Shown one piece after another: positions 1 to 7,703 of a stretch of DNA of 8,407 nt. Every line of letters begins with the position of its first letter. Within the stretch, counting starts at the first letter, position 1. The notes under the pieces are model-generated. The model searched no databases. It was given only the letters and a program-made list of their open reading frames with translations, and was not told where the DNA came from. This DNA is from Bacteroidota bacterium (lineage in GTDB: Bacteria; Bacteroidota; Bacteroidia; JAADEI01), in the NCBI GenBank assembly GCA_015490475.1, contig WFXT01000265.1, positions 1 to 8,407 on the forward strand, read 5' to 3'. Both the position numbers and the translations under genes were made by a program.

Positions 1-16
1 AAGATAAATAACTCTG

Positions 17-1282
17 ATGAAACTTGATAATTATCATGAACGGCTTGCAAAAAATTTGTTATTGACTCAACATTTCATCTTTACTGCTACTATTATAAGC
101 ATCACTCTTGTAGGTTGTGTATCACAACAGGAACAAACGAGTTCAATTAATGCTTCAGAAACAAATATTTTTTCAAAACAGGTTAATTACTCACTTCCTC
201 CTGAATGTGATCTTTACATGGATAAATCTGTCTTGTTGGGATATTTCGGTGACAAGGGTGGAAAAGTGCTACCACCTATTATTCATCACAAACAATATGA
301 TGAACAGGCATTTTATTTTGACCTGCATGCAGCCGAAAACATCAATATAGTTTATAGAGTTTACCTGTGCAATAGCCAATGGAAAGTTGTCAATAATTCG
401 TTTGCGATAGATACCGCAATAAGAGATGCTGAGATTTTTCAGGTCCAGACACAGGAAAACCTTAGCTATATAACATACAAACTGCCTTTAAGGGAACAAG
501 ACTTTGAATATCCTATTAATTTGGGCATTAGTGCTTATGAACGAGAGACAGGGCGTCGTTTATTTGCATCTCGCTTAATCCTTTATGACACTACTATTGT
601 GTTGAATGCCCAAATTGTTAGGTCGCCCGAAGTGAAATATGAAGAAACACACCACGCAATAAAACCAGAAATAACACATATTCCCGAAGAATATCGTGGC
701 GTTTGGCTTAGTGTTATGCAGAATGGACGGTGGGACAGATGGAAAACAAACATTATGCCTTCCTATATTATCAATCAACGTGGAGTATTTGCCCCCATTA
801 ACTTTCCCTTGTTCCCTGCAGGAAAACCATTCAGAACCATTGATATTCGCTTTGCATCGGTGGATACATTCGTTGCCCCTGTTGATGTTGTTAGAGCACA
901 CATGGGACCGGATTTTATGAAATCTTCTCTTTTTGGCGGAATGGAAATAATACCTGATGGGCACTATGTTCCAGTATTATTCACCCTGCGAGGTGCCAGA
1001 TATAATGAACCTGTTGTTTGGCACAGTGCCGTATTTCAATGGCAACCGGTGGCAAAACTTTCTTTCGTTGATTCAGTATATAGGAAAGTAATACTACTTA
1101 AGCAAGGTAGATACGACTACATTTATGCCAATCTTTTATATGACGTGACTGACGAGGGAGCTATTGAAGGGAACAACATACAAACCATTAATCGCTACTG
1201 GATTTTTGCCCACACTATTCATCCTTCCTTGAATATTCCTTTAAACATTGGCTTCAAGGAAGTGGTCGGCAACTTGCAATAA
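17..1282 (+). CDS. Type IX secretion system plug-family protein (DUF5103-like), predicted lipoprotein
   Basis: 421 residues. A hydrophobic segment at about residues 20-33 ends in the lipobox LVGC (Cys34), so the mature protein is predicted to be a lipoprotein. From memory of the DUF5103/T9SS plug family, several landmarks match in order. LCNSQW (117-122) sits where the family has a HC.ADW motif. RLFASRLILYD (181-191) matches the end of the first beta-sandwich domain. VRSPEVKYEETHH (201-213) and VMQNGRWD (233-240) match the second domain. LKQGRYDYIYANLLYD (361-376) and EGNNIQTINRYWIF (384-397) match the C-terminal landmarks. Family members plug the SprA outer-membrane translocon of the T9SS from the periplasmic side; that role is inferred here. 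The first ATG leaves an unusually long N-terminal stretch before the signal core, and only 16 nt of upstream sequence is visible. A 44-nt gap separates it from the aminotransferase gene. No other T9SS gene is in view. Confidence 0.83.
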   Translation: MKLDNYHERLAKNLLLTQHFIFTATIISITLVGCVSQQEQTSSINASETNIFSKQVNYSLPPECDLYMDKSVLLGYFGDKGGKVLPPIIHHKQYDEQAFYFDLHAAENINIVYRVYLCNSQWKVVNNSFAIDTAIRDAEIFQVQTQENLSYITYKLPLREQDFEYPINLGISAYERETGRRLFASRLILYDTTIVLNAQIVRSPEVKYEETHHAIKPEITHIPEEYRGVWLSVMQNGRWDRWKTNIMPSYIINQRGVFAPINFPLFPAGKPFRTIDIRFASVDTFVAPVDVVRAHMGPDFMKSSLFGGMEIIPDGHYVPVLFTLRGARYNEPVVWHSAVFQWQPVAKLSFVDSVYRKVILLKQGRYDYIYANLLYDVTDEGAIEGNNIQTINRYWIFAHTIHPSLNIPLNIGFKEVVGNLQ

Positions 1283-1290
1283 AATACAAT

Positions 1291-1318
1291 TTTGCGTAGG
1301 TTTGACACAATAAAATTG
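1291..1318 (+). promoter_or_regulatory. Weak candidate Bacteroidota-type promoter before the aminotransferase gene
   Basis: TTTG at 1291-1294 and TAAAATTG at 1311-1318 resemble the Bacteroidota -33 TTTG and -7 TAnnTTTG elements. The second differs at one position, and the 16-nt spacer is slightly short. Transcription would start just before the ATG at 1327, giving a very short leader. The gap is only 44 nt, so read-through from the plug gene is equally plausible. Confidence 0.22.
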
Positions 1319-1326
1319 GTGATATA

Positions 1327-2517
1327 ATGGGATTGCCAGTAAGCGTAAAGGCACAAAAGTTAAAAGAATCTGCAACTATAAGGATGTCTCGGTTGGCTCG
1401 TTCTTTGTCCCAACAGGGCTATGAAGTTATTGACCTTTCTCTGGGAGAACCTGACTTTAACACGCCAGAACATGTGTGTCGGGCAGCCTATGAGGCGGCA
1501 TTGGAAGGATATACGCATTATCCACCTGTTGCTGGATATCCTGAACTACGAGAAGCAATCGTAAATAACACTATTAAGAAAGGGATTAGTGCTGATGCCA
1601 ACAATGTCGTTGTGTCCACTGGCGCCAAGCAGGCTCTTTATAATATATTTTCCGCAATTTTAGATGAAGGCTCTGGTGTTGCTCTGCCAGTCCCATATTG
1701 GGTCAGTTACAGAGATATAATTGAATTCGTGGGGGGTCGTATAGTAGAAATTTTTCCTGAAAAGAATTTTAAGATATCTGCCGAAGGACTTGAAAAAGCA
1801 CTAAGCCAACAGGACGTTAGAATTTTCCTGTTTAATAGCCCATCTAATCCATCTGGAGTTTTATACACAAGAGAAGAAATTGCTGAGTTGGTCTCTGTTC
1901 TTGAGAAATTTCCTGATGTATGGATAATTTCCGATGAGGTCTATGACAGAATAATATTTGAGGGAGAATTTGTAAGCATTGCAGAATTTGAAAGCATCAG
2001 AGACAGGGTTATTATTGTTAACAGTTGCTCTAAGGCTTTTGCTATGACAGGGTGGCGTGTGGGCTGGATGGTGGCACCCAACAATGATTTAGCAGTAAAA
2101 GCAAGCAAAATTCAAGGGCAAGTAACTTCAGGAGCCAATTCCGTGGCACAACGCGCTGCCATAACTGCCATCACTGCAGACCAAACTCCGTTCAAGAAGA
2201 TGTATGATGAGTTCAAGAAAAGACGAGATTTTGTTATTAAATTTCTTAATGAGAATCTCAAAAATAGCGGTATAAAGTGGGTTATTCCACAGGGAGCATT
2301 TTATCTGTGGTTAGACATATCAGAGTGGCTCAGTCAAAAGCCTAAATATCAAGACGGGAATCAAGTTGCGGAAGACATTCTTAAAAATGTGCATGTTGCC
2401 ACGGTGGGTGGCAATTCTTTTGGAATGCCTAATGGACTTCGCATTTCCCTCGCCACATCTAGAGAAAATCTGCAAAAAGGATTGGAACGTCTTAAAACTT
2501 TCTTTTTAAATGAGTGA
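1327..2517 (+). CDS. aspC: Pyridoxal-phosphate class I aminotransferase, aspartate aminotransferase type
   Basis: 396 residues, the usual length for fold-type I class I aminotransferases of the I-beta (Thermus-like) subgroup. It would transfer an amino group between aspartate (or a related amino acid) and 2-oxoglutarate in the cytoplasm, using PLP. Visible landmarks: SLGEPDF (38-44); GAKQAL (99-104), whose Lys101 corresponds to the lysine that reads the distal carboxylate in Thermus-type enzymes; PYWVSY (123-128) with the ring-stacking Trp125; SPSNPSG (171-177) with Asn174; SDEVY (202-206) with Asp203 and Tyr206; the Schiff-base lysine Lys236 in SCSKAFAMTGWRVGW; and Arg372 in GLRISLATS, which binds the alpha-carboxylate. 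All catalytic residues are present. The start is supported by the typical N-terminus leading into SATIRMSRLARSL. No Shine-Dalgarno sequence is evident. The stop overlaps the hldA start by 8 nt. Substrate choice (aspartate, prephenate or a broader range) cannot be fixed from sequence alone. Confidence 0.9.
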   Translation: MGLPVSVKAQKLKESATIRMSRLARSLSQQGYEVIDLSLGEPDFNTPEHVCRAAYEAALEGYTHYPPVAGYPELREAIVNNTIKKGISADANNVVVSTGAKQALYNIFSAILDEGSGVALPVPYWVSYRDIIEFVGGRIVEIFPEKNFKISAEGLEKALSQQDVRIFLFNSPSNPSGVLYTREEIAELVSVLEKFPDVWIISDEVYDRIIFEGEFVSIAEFESIRDRVIIVNSCSKAFAMTGWRVGWMVAPNNDLAVKASKIQGQVTSGANSVAQRAAITAITADQTPFKKMYDEFKKRRDFVIKFLNENLKNSGIKWVIPQGAFYLWLDISEWLSQKPKYQDGNQVAEDILKNVHVATVGGNSFGMPNGLRISLATSRENLQKGLERLKTFFLNE

Positions 2518-3502
2518 ACACAACATTGCTACAAGAATAAAAAACATACTAAGAGGCATTGACTCATTTCAAGATTTGAGAGTTCTTGTTATAGGAGATT
2601 TAATACTTGACATTTATGAGGAGGGAGACGTAGAAAGAATATCTCCTGAGGCACCCATACCGATAGTCAGGCTCAAAAGGAGTTTTTATCGTATTGGGGG
2701 AGCAGGCAATGTGGCACATATAGCACGAAAAATGGGCTCTCAAGTTACCATAGCAGGACTGATAGGGGATGATAAAGAAGGTGAGATATTAATGGAATTA
2801 CTAAAGAGTACAGGGATTAACACTTCAGGGGTTATAATAAGCCCAGAAAGACCCACAACCCAGAAAACAAGAATCATAAGTAGAGGACAACAACTTCTTA
2901 GATTGGATAAAGAAAGCGATGATGAGATGTCTTCTTCGGAAGAACAAGCCTTTATAAATAACTTGCAAAATATTTTGCAAACCCAACATTTTGACGTGAT
3001 TATTATAGAAGACTATGACAAAGGAGTTATTACCCGGAATGTCATTAATCACACCAAAAAACATAAAGGTAGTTCTGCTGTTGACCCTAAGGAACGGCAC
3101 TTCTGGGACTACAAAGGATTTGATATCTTCAAGCCCAATATGAGAGAACTGAATGCTGCCTTTGGAAAGCAATTACCTCTGGAACTTGCCATTAACGAGA
3201 CATTTAAACGTTTAACACCTGAATGGCTCATAGTAACCATGGGAGAAAAGGGCATTTATTACCGCACTAAGGACAAAGAAGGCACTGTTCCTGCTTTTGC
3301 TATTGAAGTAGCAGATGTTACTGGGGCTGGAGATGCAGTAATTGTTGCCCTATCGCTGTGCAAGGCTATTAGATGCAATGTGGAAGACGCCTGTCTGTTC
3401 GCCAATCTGACTGCGAGCCTCGTTTGTCAAAGGATAGGTACTTTTGCACCAGAACCTCATGATTTAGTTCACCATGCGAAGGCTCTTGGACTCATTGATT
3501 GA
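2510..3502 (+). CDS. hldA: D-glycero-beta-D-manno-heptose-7-phosphate kinase (PfkB/ribokinase family)
   Basis: 330 residues, matching the kinase half of HldE/RfaE. It would phosphorylate C1 of heptose 7-phosphate with ATP in the cytoplasm, a step toward ADP-heptose for the LPS inner core. Landmarks: LVIGDLILDIYEEGDVERISPEAP (26-49), the family N-terminal signature in which the D.Y..G...RISPEAP pattern is typical of RfaE; RIGGAGNVA (61-69), the PfkB signature 1 region; KTRIISRGQQLLRLDKE (119-135); VDPKERHFWDY (191-201) followed by KPNMRE (208-213); and DVTGAGDA (269-276) with the catalytic base Asp275. The cytidylyl/adenylyltransferase domain of bifunctional HldE is absent, so that step must be encoded elsewhere. 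The ATG lies inside the 3' end of the aminotransferase gene (8-nt overlap), which suggests translational coupling. Another PfkB sugar kinase is possible but less likely. Confidence 0.87.
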   Translation: MSEHNIATRIKNILRGIDSFQDLRVLVIGDLILDIYEEGDVERISPEAPIPIVRLKRSFYRIGGAGNVAHIARKMGSQVTIAGLIGDDKEGEILMELLKSTGINTSGVIISPERPTTQKTRIISRGQQLLRLDKESDDEMSSSEEQAFINNLQNILQTQHFDVIIIEDYDKGVITRNVINHTKKHKGSSAVDPKERHFWDYKGFDIFKPNMRELNAAFGKQLPLELAINETFKRLTPEWLIVTMGEKGIYYRTKDKEGTVPAFAIEVADVTGAGDAVIVALSLCKAIRCNVEDACLFANLTASLVCQRIGTFAPEPHDLVHHAKALGLID

Positions 3503-5309
3503 ATTCTGGAAAAGCCTTCGGGAGTCGTTTAAGACATTCCTTAGAGAGACTCAAAGTGCTACAACCAGAACCATCACGGGACTTGCTCTCATCGCTGGAA
3601 CACTATCTGTCGGCTTATTGGTGCTATACCATGGGTTCCCATTATCTCAAAAAGCAAAGTATATAATCGTTGAATTAATTCACGTCGTCTTTGTCATCTA
3701 TGTTTTCAACTTCTTTGTGAGACTGCTTTATTCACACGATAAAATTGAAACGTTACGACGCAGATGGGTAGAAGCAATCATTATTCTAATCTTGACTTTT
3801 GACTTATTCAGTTTTTACTTCATTGGGGTTCCATTGTTGGAATATGTGGCTAAAAATGCAGGATTTGAAAACTACTATCCGATATATGTTACACTCGTTC
3901 AGATATTCCTTTTTGCCCTACTGCTGATTGAAGTGGTTCGCTTCAGTCAATGGGTAATGTATTTGCACATTCGTCCTGCCACTATGCTCATCGTATCTAT
4001 CCTGACACTGATCACCGTCGCAACTTTTCTATTAATGCTTCCCGAAATGACTGTTAATGGCAAGATCTCTTTTATAGACGCTTTATTTACTGCTACCAGT
4101 GCTACCTGTGTCACTGGACTGACAGTAGTAGATACAGGAACATATTTCACCCTTAAGGGACAACTGGTCATCTTGCTTTTCATTCAACTTGGGGGCATAG
4201 GAATCGTCTCTTTCGCTACGTTTTTTGTTATTTTTCTGCGACGAGGGATGGCTATTCACCACCAATTGCAACTTCAAGAACAATTGGCTCAAGAAAGCCT
4301 GCAAGATGTCTTCAGGTTACTCAAAGAAGTGCTTGTCTACACGTTTATTATAGAATTAATAGGTGCCTTTCTTATCTTTCTCTCGTGGAACCCTGAGATC
4401 CATTTTTCCTCATTAACAGAACGCATTTATTATAGCATTTTCCATTCAATAAGTGCATTTTGCAATGCTGGATTTTCTTTGTTTAGCAACAGTTATTACA
4501 CGCCACCATTGGAACACAATTACCAGTTACATTTGATAACTGCAAGTCTTATAGTGCTTGGGGGATTGGGCTTTCCTGCCCTCAAAGACCTTCTTTCAGA
4601 AGACAGTTTAGTGGAACGGCTTAGGCTGCCGTGGAAACGCCTGAAAACAAGTACTCACATGGCTGTATATGTATCCCTAATTCTTGTACTTTTGGGTACA
4701 ATAATGATTTTCATTCTTGAAAAGAACAAGTTATTTGCTGAGTACACCACTGCTGAAGCCCTCGTTCATTCGTTCTTTCAATCCATTACTGCTCGTACAG
4801 CTGGATTCAATACCATAGACATTTCTTCTCTATCCACTGCAACACTATTATTTCTAATTTTTCTGATGTTCATTGGTGCTTCATCGGGCTCAACAGGTGG
4901 TGGTATTAAAATTTCAACCTTTACAATAATCACACTAACAGTATGGAGTGTTGTTCGTAACAAAAAAGAAGTTCACTATCGCAACAGGAGAATTCCTCAG
5001 GAACTTCAATACAGGGCTTTTGCTATTCTGGCATTCTCAATAATAATAGTAAGTGTATCTATTTTTCTGTTAACCCTCGTGGAACCTGATAAAGATTTAA
5101 GAGACCTTGTTTTTGAGGCGTTCTCTGCTTTTGGAACTGTTGGCTTATCCACAGGAATAACGCCAGAACTGTCCACAGTAGGGAAGATCATTATAATAAT
5201 AGACATGTTCATAGGTCGTGTAGGACCTCTCACAATGGCTTTCGCTCTCGCATCGGCAACACGCTCTGGATTATACAGTCTTCCAAGAACAAACGTAATG
5301 ATTGGATAA
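3474..5309 (+). CDS. trkH: TrkH-family potassium uptake protein (K+ translocating subunit)
   Basis: 611 residues, highly hydrophobic, an inner-membrane K+ transporter subunit. The TrkH/KtrB core begins around residue 167 (RPATMLIVSILTLITVATF) and contains four pore-loop repeats: TSATCVTGL (208-216), SAFCNAGFSLF (327-337), TARTAGFN (439-446) and FGTVGLSTG (553-561), each with its filter glycine. The intramembrane gating segment SSGSTGGGIK (470-479) is intact. About 160 N-terminal residues with several extra predicted membrane segments (near 34-54, 62-86, 98-122 and 135-158) precede the core; long TrkH versions like this are common in Bacteroidota as far as I recall. Its cytosolic NAD/ATP-binding partner TrkA is not adjacent. 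The start codon overlaps the 3' end of hldA by 29 nt, and no later ATG precedes the first membrane segments, so this start is favoured. The gene ends 10 nt before the preferred thiL start. Confidence 0.92.
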   Translation: MRRLLDSLIEFWKSLRESFKTFLRETQSATTRTITGLALIAGTLSVGLLVLYHGFPLSQKAKYIIVELIHVVFVIYVFNFFVRLLYSHDKIETLRRRWVEAIIILILTFDLFSFYFIGVPLLEYVAKNAGFENYYPIYVTLVQIFLFALLLIEVVRFSQWVMYLHIRPATMLIVSILTLITVATFLLMLPEMTVNGKISFIDALFTATSATCVTGLTVVDTGTYFTLKGQLVILLFIQLGGIGIVSFATFFVIFLRRGMAIHHQLQLQEQLAQESLQDVFRLLKEVLVYTFIIELIGAFLIFLSWNPEIHFSSLTERIYYSIFHSISAFCNAGFSLFSNSYYTPPLEHNYQLHLITASLIVLGGLGFPALKDLLSEDSLVERLRLPWKRLKTSTHMAVYVSLILVLLGTIMIFILEKNKLFAEYTTAEALVHSFFQSITARTAGFNTIDISSLSTATLLFLIFLMFIGASSGSTGGGIKISTFTIITLTVWSVVRNKKEVHYRNRRIPQELQYRAFAILAFSIIIVSVSIFLLTLVEPDKDLRDLVFEAFSAFGTVGLSTGITPELSTVGKIIIIIDMFIGRVGPLTMAFALASATRSGLYSLPRTNVMIG

Positions 5310-5319
5310 AACAAAAGAC

Positions 5320-6384
5320 ATGGGTAAAAAGGAATACATACACATTGAAGAGATTGGAGAATTCGGACTGATTGAAGAGATAAAAAAGATGTTTCCTGAT
5401 AGGAGGCGTAACGAGACCCTTGTTGCTATTGGTGATGACGCTGCCGTTCTCAACATACATGACGACTTTCTGACCCTCTTATCAACAGATAACCTTAATG
5501 AGGGAGTACATTTTGACCTGTTCTACACACCACTTAAACACCTTGGCTTCAAGAGTGTCTCTGTCAGTGTATCGGACATTTGCGCTATGAATGGAGAGCC
5601 TCTTGGCATAACAGTAAGTATAGCATTAGATTCCCGCTTTACAGTTCCGATGGTTAAGGAATTCTATGAAGGAGTTAAAATAGCATGCGAGAAATACAAC
5701 ATAGACCTAATTGGAGGTGATACTACTGCTTCATATAAAGGCTTATTCATAAACACCAGTATTATTGGCAAAGTTGAAAAAGAACGTGTAGCATACAGAC
5801 ATGGAGCCAAACCGGGAGATTTAATTTGCGTAACAGGAGATTTAGGCGGGGCATATATTGGTTTGTTAATAATGCAAAGAGAAAAAGAGGTTCATATTGA
5901 AGCACCTCTGGCAACGATCAAACTGGAAGGTTATGAATATCCCATTAGCAGGCTTTTAAAACCAGAAGCACGACTTGATGTAATTAAGATTTTAAGGGAA
6001 TTGGATGTAGTTCCCACTGCTATGATTGACATTTCAGACGGCTTGGCATCGGACCTTTTGCACATCTGCACTTCTTCAAACGTGGGATGCGTCATTTATG
6101 AAGACAAATTTCCTATCGACCCTGTCGTTTATAGAACGGCGCTGCTGGAATTTAACCTTAATCCCACTACTGTCTTCCTTTCCGGCGGCGAGGATTACGA
6201 GCTTTTATTTACCATTCCTGAAAAATATGGACCTCTCTTTGAAAACCATCCCGACATAACCATAATAGGTAAAATATTGCCACCTGAAGAAGGAACTTAT
6301 ATGATTTCCAAAAGCGGGAACAGATATGAATTAACGGCACAGGGGTGGGATGCCTTCAGGAAATACCGAAGAGAGAATCAATAA
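5320..6384 (+). CDS. thiL: Thiamine-monophosphate kinase
   Basis: 354 residues from the preferred ATG. It phosphorylates thiamine monophosphate to thiamine diphosphate with ATP, the last step of the cofactor pathway, in the cytoplasm. Landmarks: IEEIGEFGLI (9-18), the usual N-terminus; IGDDAAV (37-43) with metal-binding aspartates; STDNLNEGVHF (55-65); SVSDICAMNGEP (83-94); IGGDTT (131-136); VTGDLGGA (171-178); LEGYEYPISRLLKPEARLD (202-220), an insertion that fits Bacteroidota ThiL proteins; MIDISDGLASDL (235-246); and SGGEDYELLF (288-297). All expected ATP/Mg and substrate motifs are present. A TTG at 5302 in the same frame would add six residues and overlap trkH. The ATG at 5320, 10 nt after the trkH stop, is preferred because the family N-terminus starts just after it. 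It is the last gene of the + strand cluster; convergent transcription begins 100 nt further on. Confidence 0.93.
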   Translation: MGKKEYIHIEEIGEFGLIEEIKKMFPDRRRNETLVAIGDDAAVLNIHDDFLTLLSTDNLNEGVHFDLFYTPLKHLGFKSVSVSVSDICAMNGEPLGITVSIALDSRFTVPMVKEFYEGVKIACEKYNIDLIGGDTTASYKGLFINTSIIGKVEKERVAYRHGAKPGDLICVTGDLGGAYIGLLIMQREKEVHIEAPLATIKLEGYEYPISRLLKPEARLDVIKILRELDVVPTAMIDISDGLASDLLHICTSSNVGCVIYEDKFPIDPVVYRTALLEFNLNPTTVFLSGGEDYELLFTIPEKYGPLFENHPDITIIGKILPPEEGTYMISKSGNRYELTAQGWDAFRKYRRENQ

Positions 6385-6484
6385 GCACTAATAACACCAA
6401 GACATTCATGCCAGGGTCTTTACCACCAGTATGAAAGGGAACCTAAAAGCAAGAGGCAAATTGTACTTCAATACAATCACAATA

Positions 6485-7687
6485 TTATTCCAGAGGAATT
6501 ATTATTTCCTGTCCGGGGTAAATAACATCCGTTGAAAGATTATTTACTTCCATTAAACGCTCCAGAGAGACATTGTGTTTTTTAGCAATGTCAAACAAAG
6601 TGTCTCCTTCCCGAACAATATAAATTTTCTTCTTGCCAGTGTATTTTGAGGCTTTATTATTCTTGGTAATATTTGAGGACATTTGATGTTTTGACTTTGC
6701 AGATACCCTGTTTCTTGAAACATAAATAACCAGTTTCTGGCCTGCATATATCCGGGTTGAACGAAGTTTGTTCCATCTCATTATGTCTCTGACAGTAACC
6801 CCATATCTACGTGCTATTTTACTCAAATTGTCACCGTATCTAACCTTATAAATTACTGGAACCTTTTCCCTGTCATAGTGGCCACTGGAACACTTCACAA
6901 TTTTGAGATACACAGAATCAAAACAGTCCTTTGCCTCTTGATGAATATAAAATGAATTGCCCTTCAAAACTATGCCCCTGTAATACACGGGATTCAGGTC
7001 TTTAATATTGAAAGCTTTTTTGCAAAATCTGGATATACACTCAAAAAACAAAGTTGTATCTGCTTTAACGACGACCAGCTTGCTATCCTTGTTATTATAA
7101 CTTCCGCAATGTTGCTGTAATTGATTAAACACCATATCTTTAGTTAACTTCCATGCTAACCATTTCGCAATTGCATATTGACGTTCTTCTTCATGCACTG
7201 CAGGACCCTGAAGGAAGAAGTAGAGAACCGTAGAATCAACGTCTTTCCACTTGTTATATAAAGCCCTTAGTTTTTTCACTGAAGCAAAAGAACTTTTAAT
7301 AAAATCTCTCCTCTCATCAACTACAAAGTCCACTGTCAGATTGAAGGACAATGCATCAACAAGGGATAGGTTCCAACATCCGGTTCTATTAAAACTATCA
7401 GAATAGGATGGATTCATTAGAGAGGATGTGAGTGGAAGAACTTTAAATTCAAGTGGCAAACCATTAGCAATAAGCAGTGAATCCAGAAATTGACGATAAT
7501 GACAGAACTTTTTCAAAGCATTCTGCCATGTGAGGGATTGCTCTGTAATCTCAGCTACAAAACTTTTAACATACTGTTTGCATTCGTACCCACATCCCTT
7601 ATAGACACTATCAATGTTATATTTAGCATCTTGAGAAATTCCTGAATAGGCAATCAAAACAGATACAATTAGAATAAGAATCCTCAT
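6485..7687 (-). CDS. Secreted MltD-like LysM protein with a degenerate, probably inactive lytic transglycosylase domain
   Basis: 400 residues from the ATG at 7687-7685; an in-frame TTG at 7696 would add only MKV. A signal peptide is clear (MRILILIVSVLIAYSGIS), so it is exported. Residues about 66-165 follow the MltD/SLT fold: GLPLEFKVLP (76-85), NP (92-93), GCWN (103-106), VDERRDFIKSS (123-133), QGP (160-162). The catalytic Glu of the family PxxES motif is Ser88 here, the GLWQF motif has become GCWNL, and the AYN.GPG motif has become FFLQGPA. Residues about 203-262 resemble the middle LysM-like segment of Bacteroidota MltD (DLNPVYYRGIVLKGNSFYI at 230-248). Two good LysM repeats follow, at 279-323 (YKVRYGDNLSKIARRYGV) and 355-399 (YIVREGDTLFDIAKKHNV), joined by a basic linker. 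It likely binds peptidoglycan without cutting it, perhaps as a scaffold or regulator; that role is inference. The protein carries nine cysteines, including CGYEC (32-36). It lies directly downstream of rnpB. Confidence 0.85.
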   Translation of the reverse strand: MRILILIVSVLIAYSGISQDAKYNIDSVYKGCGYECKQYVKSFVAEITEQSLTWQNALKKFCHYRQFLDSLLIANGLPLEFKVLPLTSSLMNPSYSDSFNRTGCWNLSLVDALSFNLTVDFVVDERRDFIKSSFASVKKLRALYNKWKDVDSTVLYFFLQGPAVHEEERQYAIAKWLAWKLTKDMVFNQLQQHCGSYNNKDSKLVVVKADTTLFFECISRFCKKAFNIKDLNPVYYRGIVLKGNSFYIHQEAKDCFDSVYLKIVKCSSGHYDREKVPVIYKVRYGDNLSKIARRYGVTVRDIMRWNKLRSTRIYAGQKLVIYVSRNRVSAKSKHQMSSNITKNNKASKYTGKKKIYIVREGDTLFDIAKKHNVSLERLMEVNNLSTDVIYPGQEIIIPLE

Positions 7688-7703
7688 GACCTTCAAGATA
7701 ATA

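Noticed and set aside
575..964. 129-codon minus-strand frame opposite the plug-like gene
   Set aside because: It lies antisense to a well-supported coding region, has no family resemblance, and its Cys/Asn/Phe-rich composition is typical of a shadow frame.
1302..1328. TTGACA at 1302-1307 and TATAAT at 1323-1328, looking like a sigma-70 promoter
   Set aside because: The spacer is only 15 nt, and the TATAAT overlaps the ATG of the aminotransferase, so transcription would start inside the gene. The consensus is also not that used by Bacteroidota housekeeping sigma factors.
5302..5319. TTG start giving a six-residue longer ThiL
   Set aside because: It overlaps the trkH stop and adds residues before the family N-terminus. 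The ATG at 5320 fits better.
6460..6477. Inverted repeat ATTGTA / TACAAT between the convergent thiL and MltD-like genes as a bidirectional terminator
   Set aside because: The stem is only six mostly A-T pairs with no T-run on either side. It is too weak to call, and nothing else is seen in the 100-nt gap 6385-6484.
6487..6499. Small hairpin ATTCC-AGA-GGAAT at the end of the MltD-like gene
   Set aside because: It has a five-base-pair stem overlapping the stop codon and last codons, so it is probably chance.
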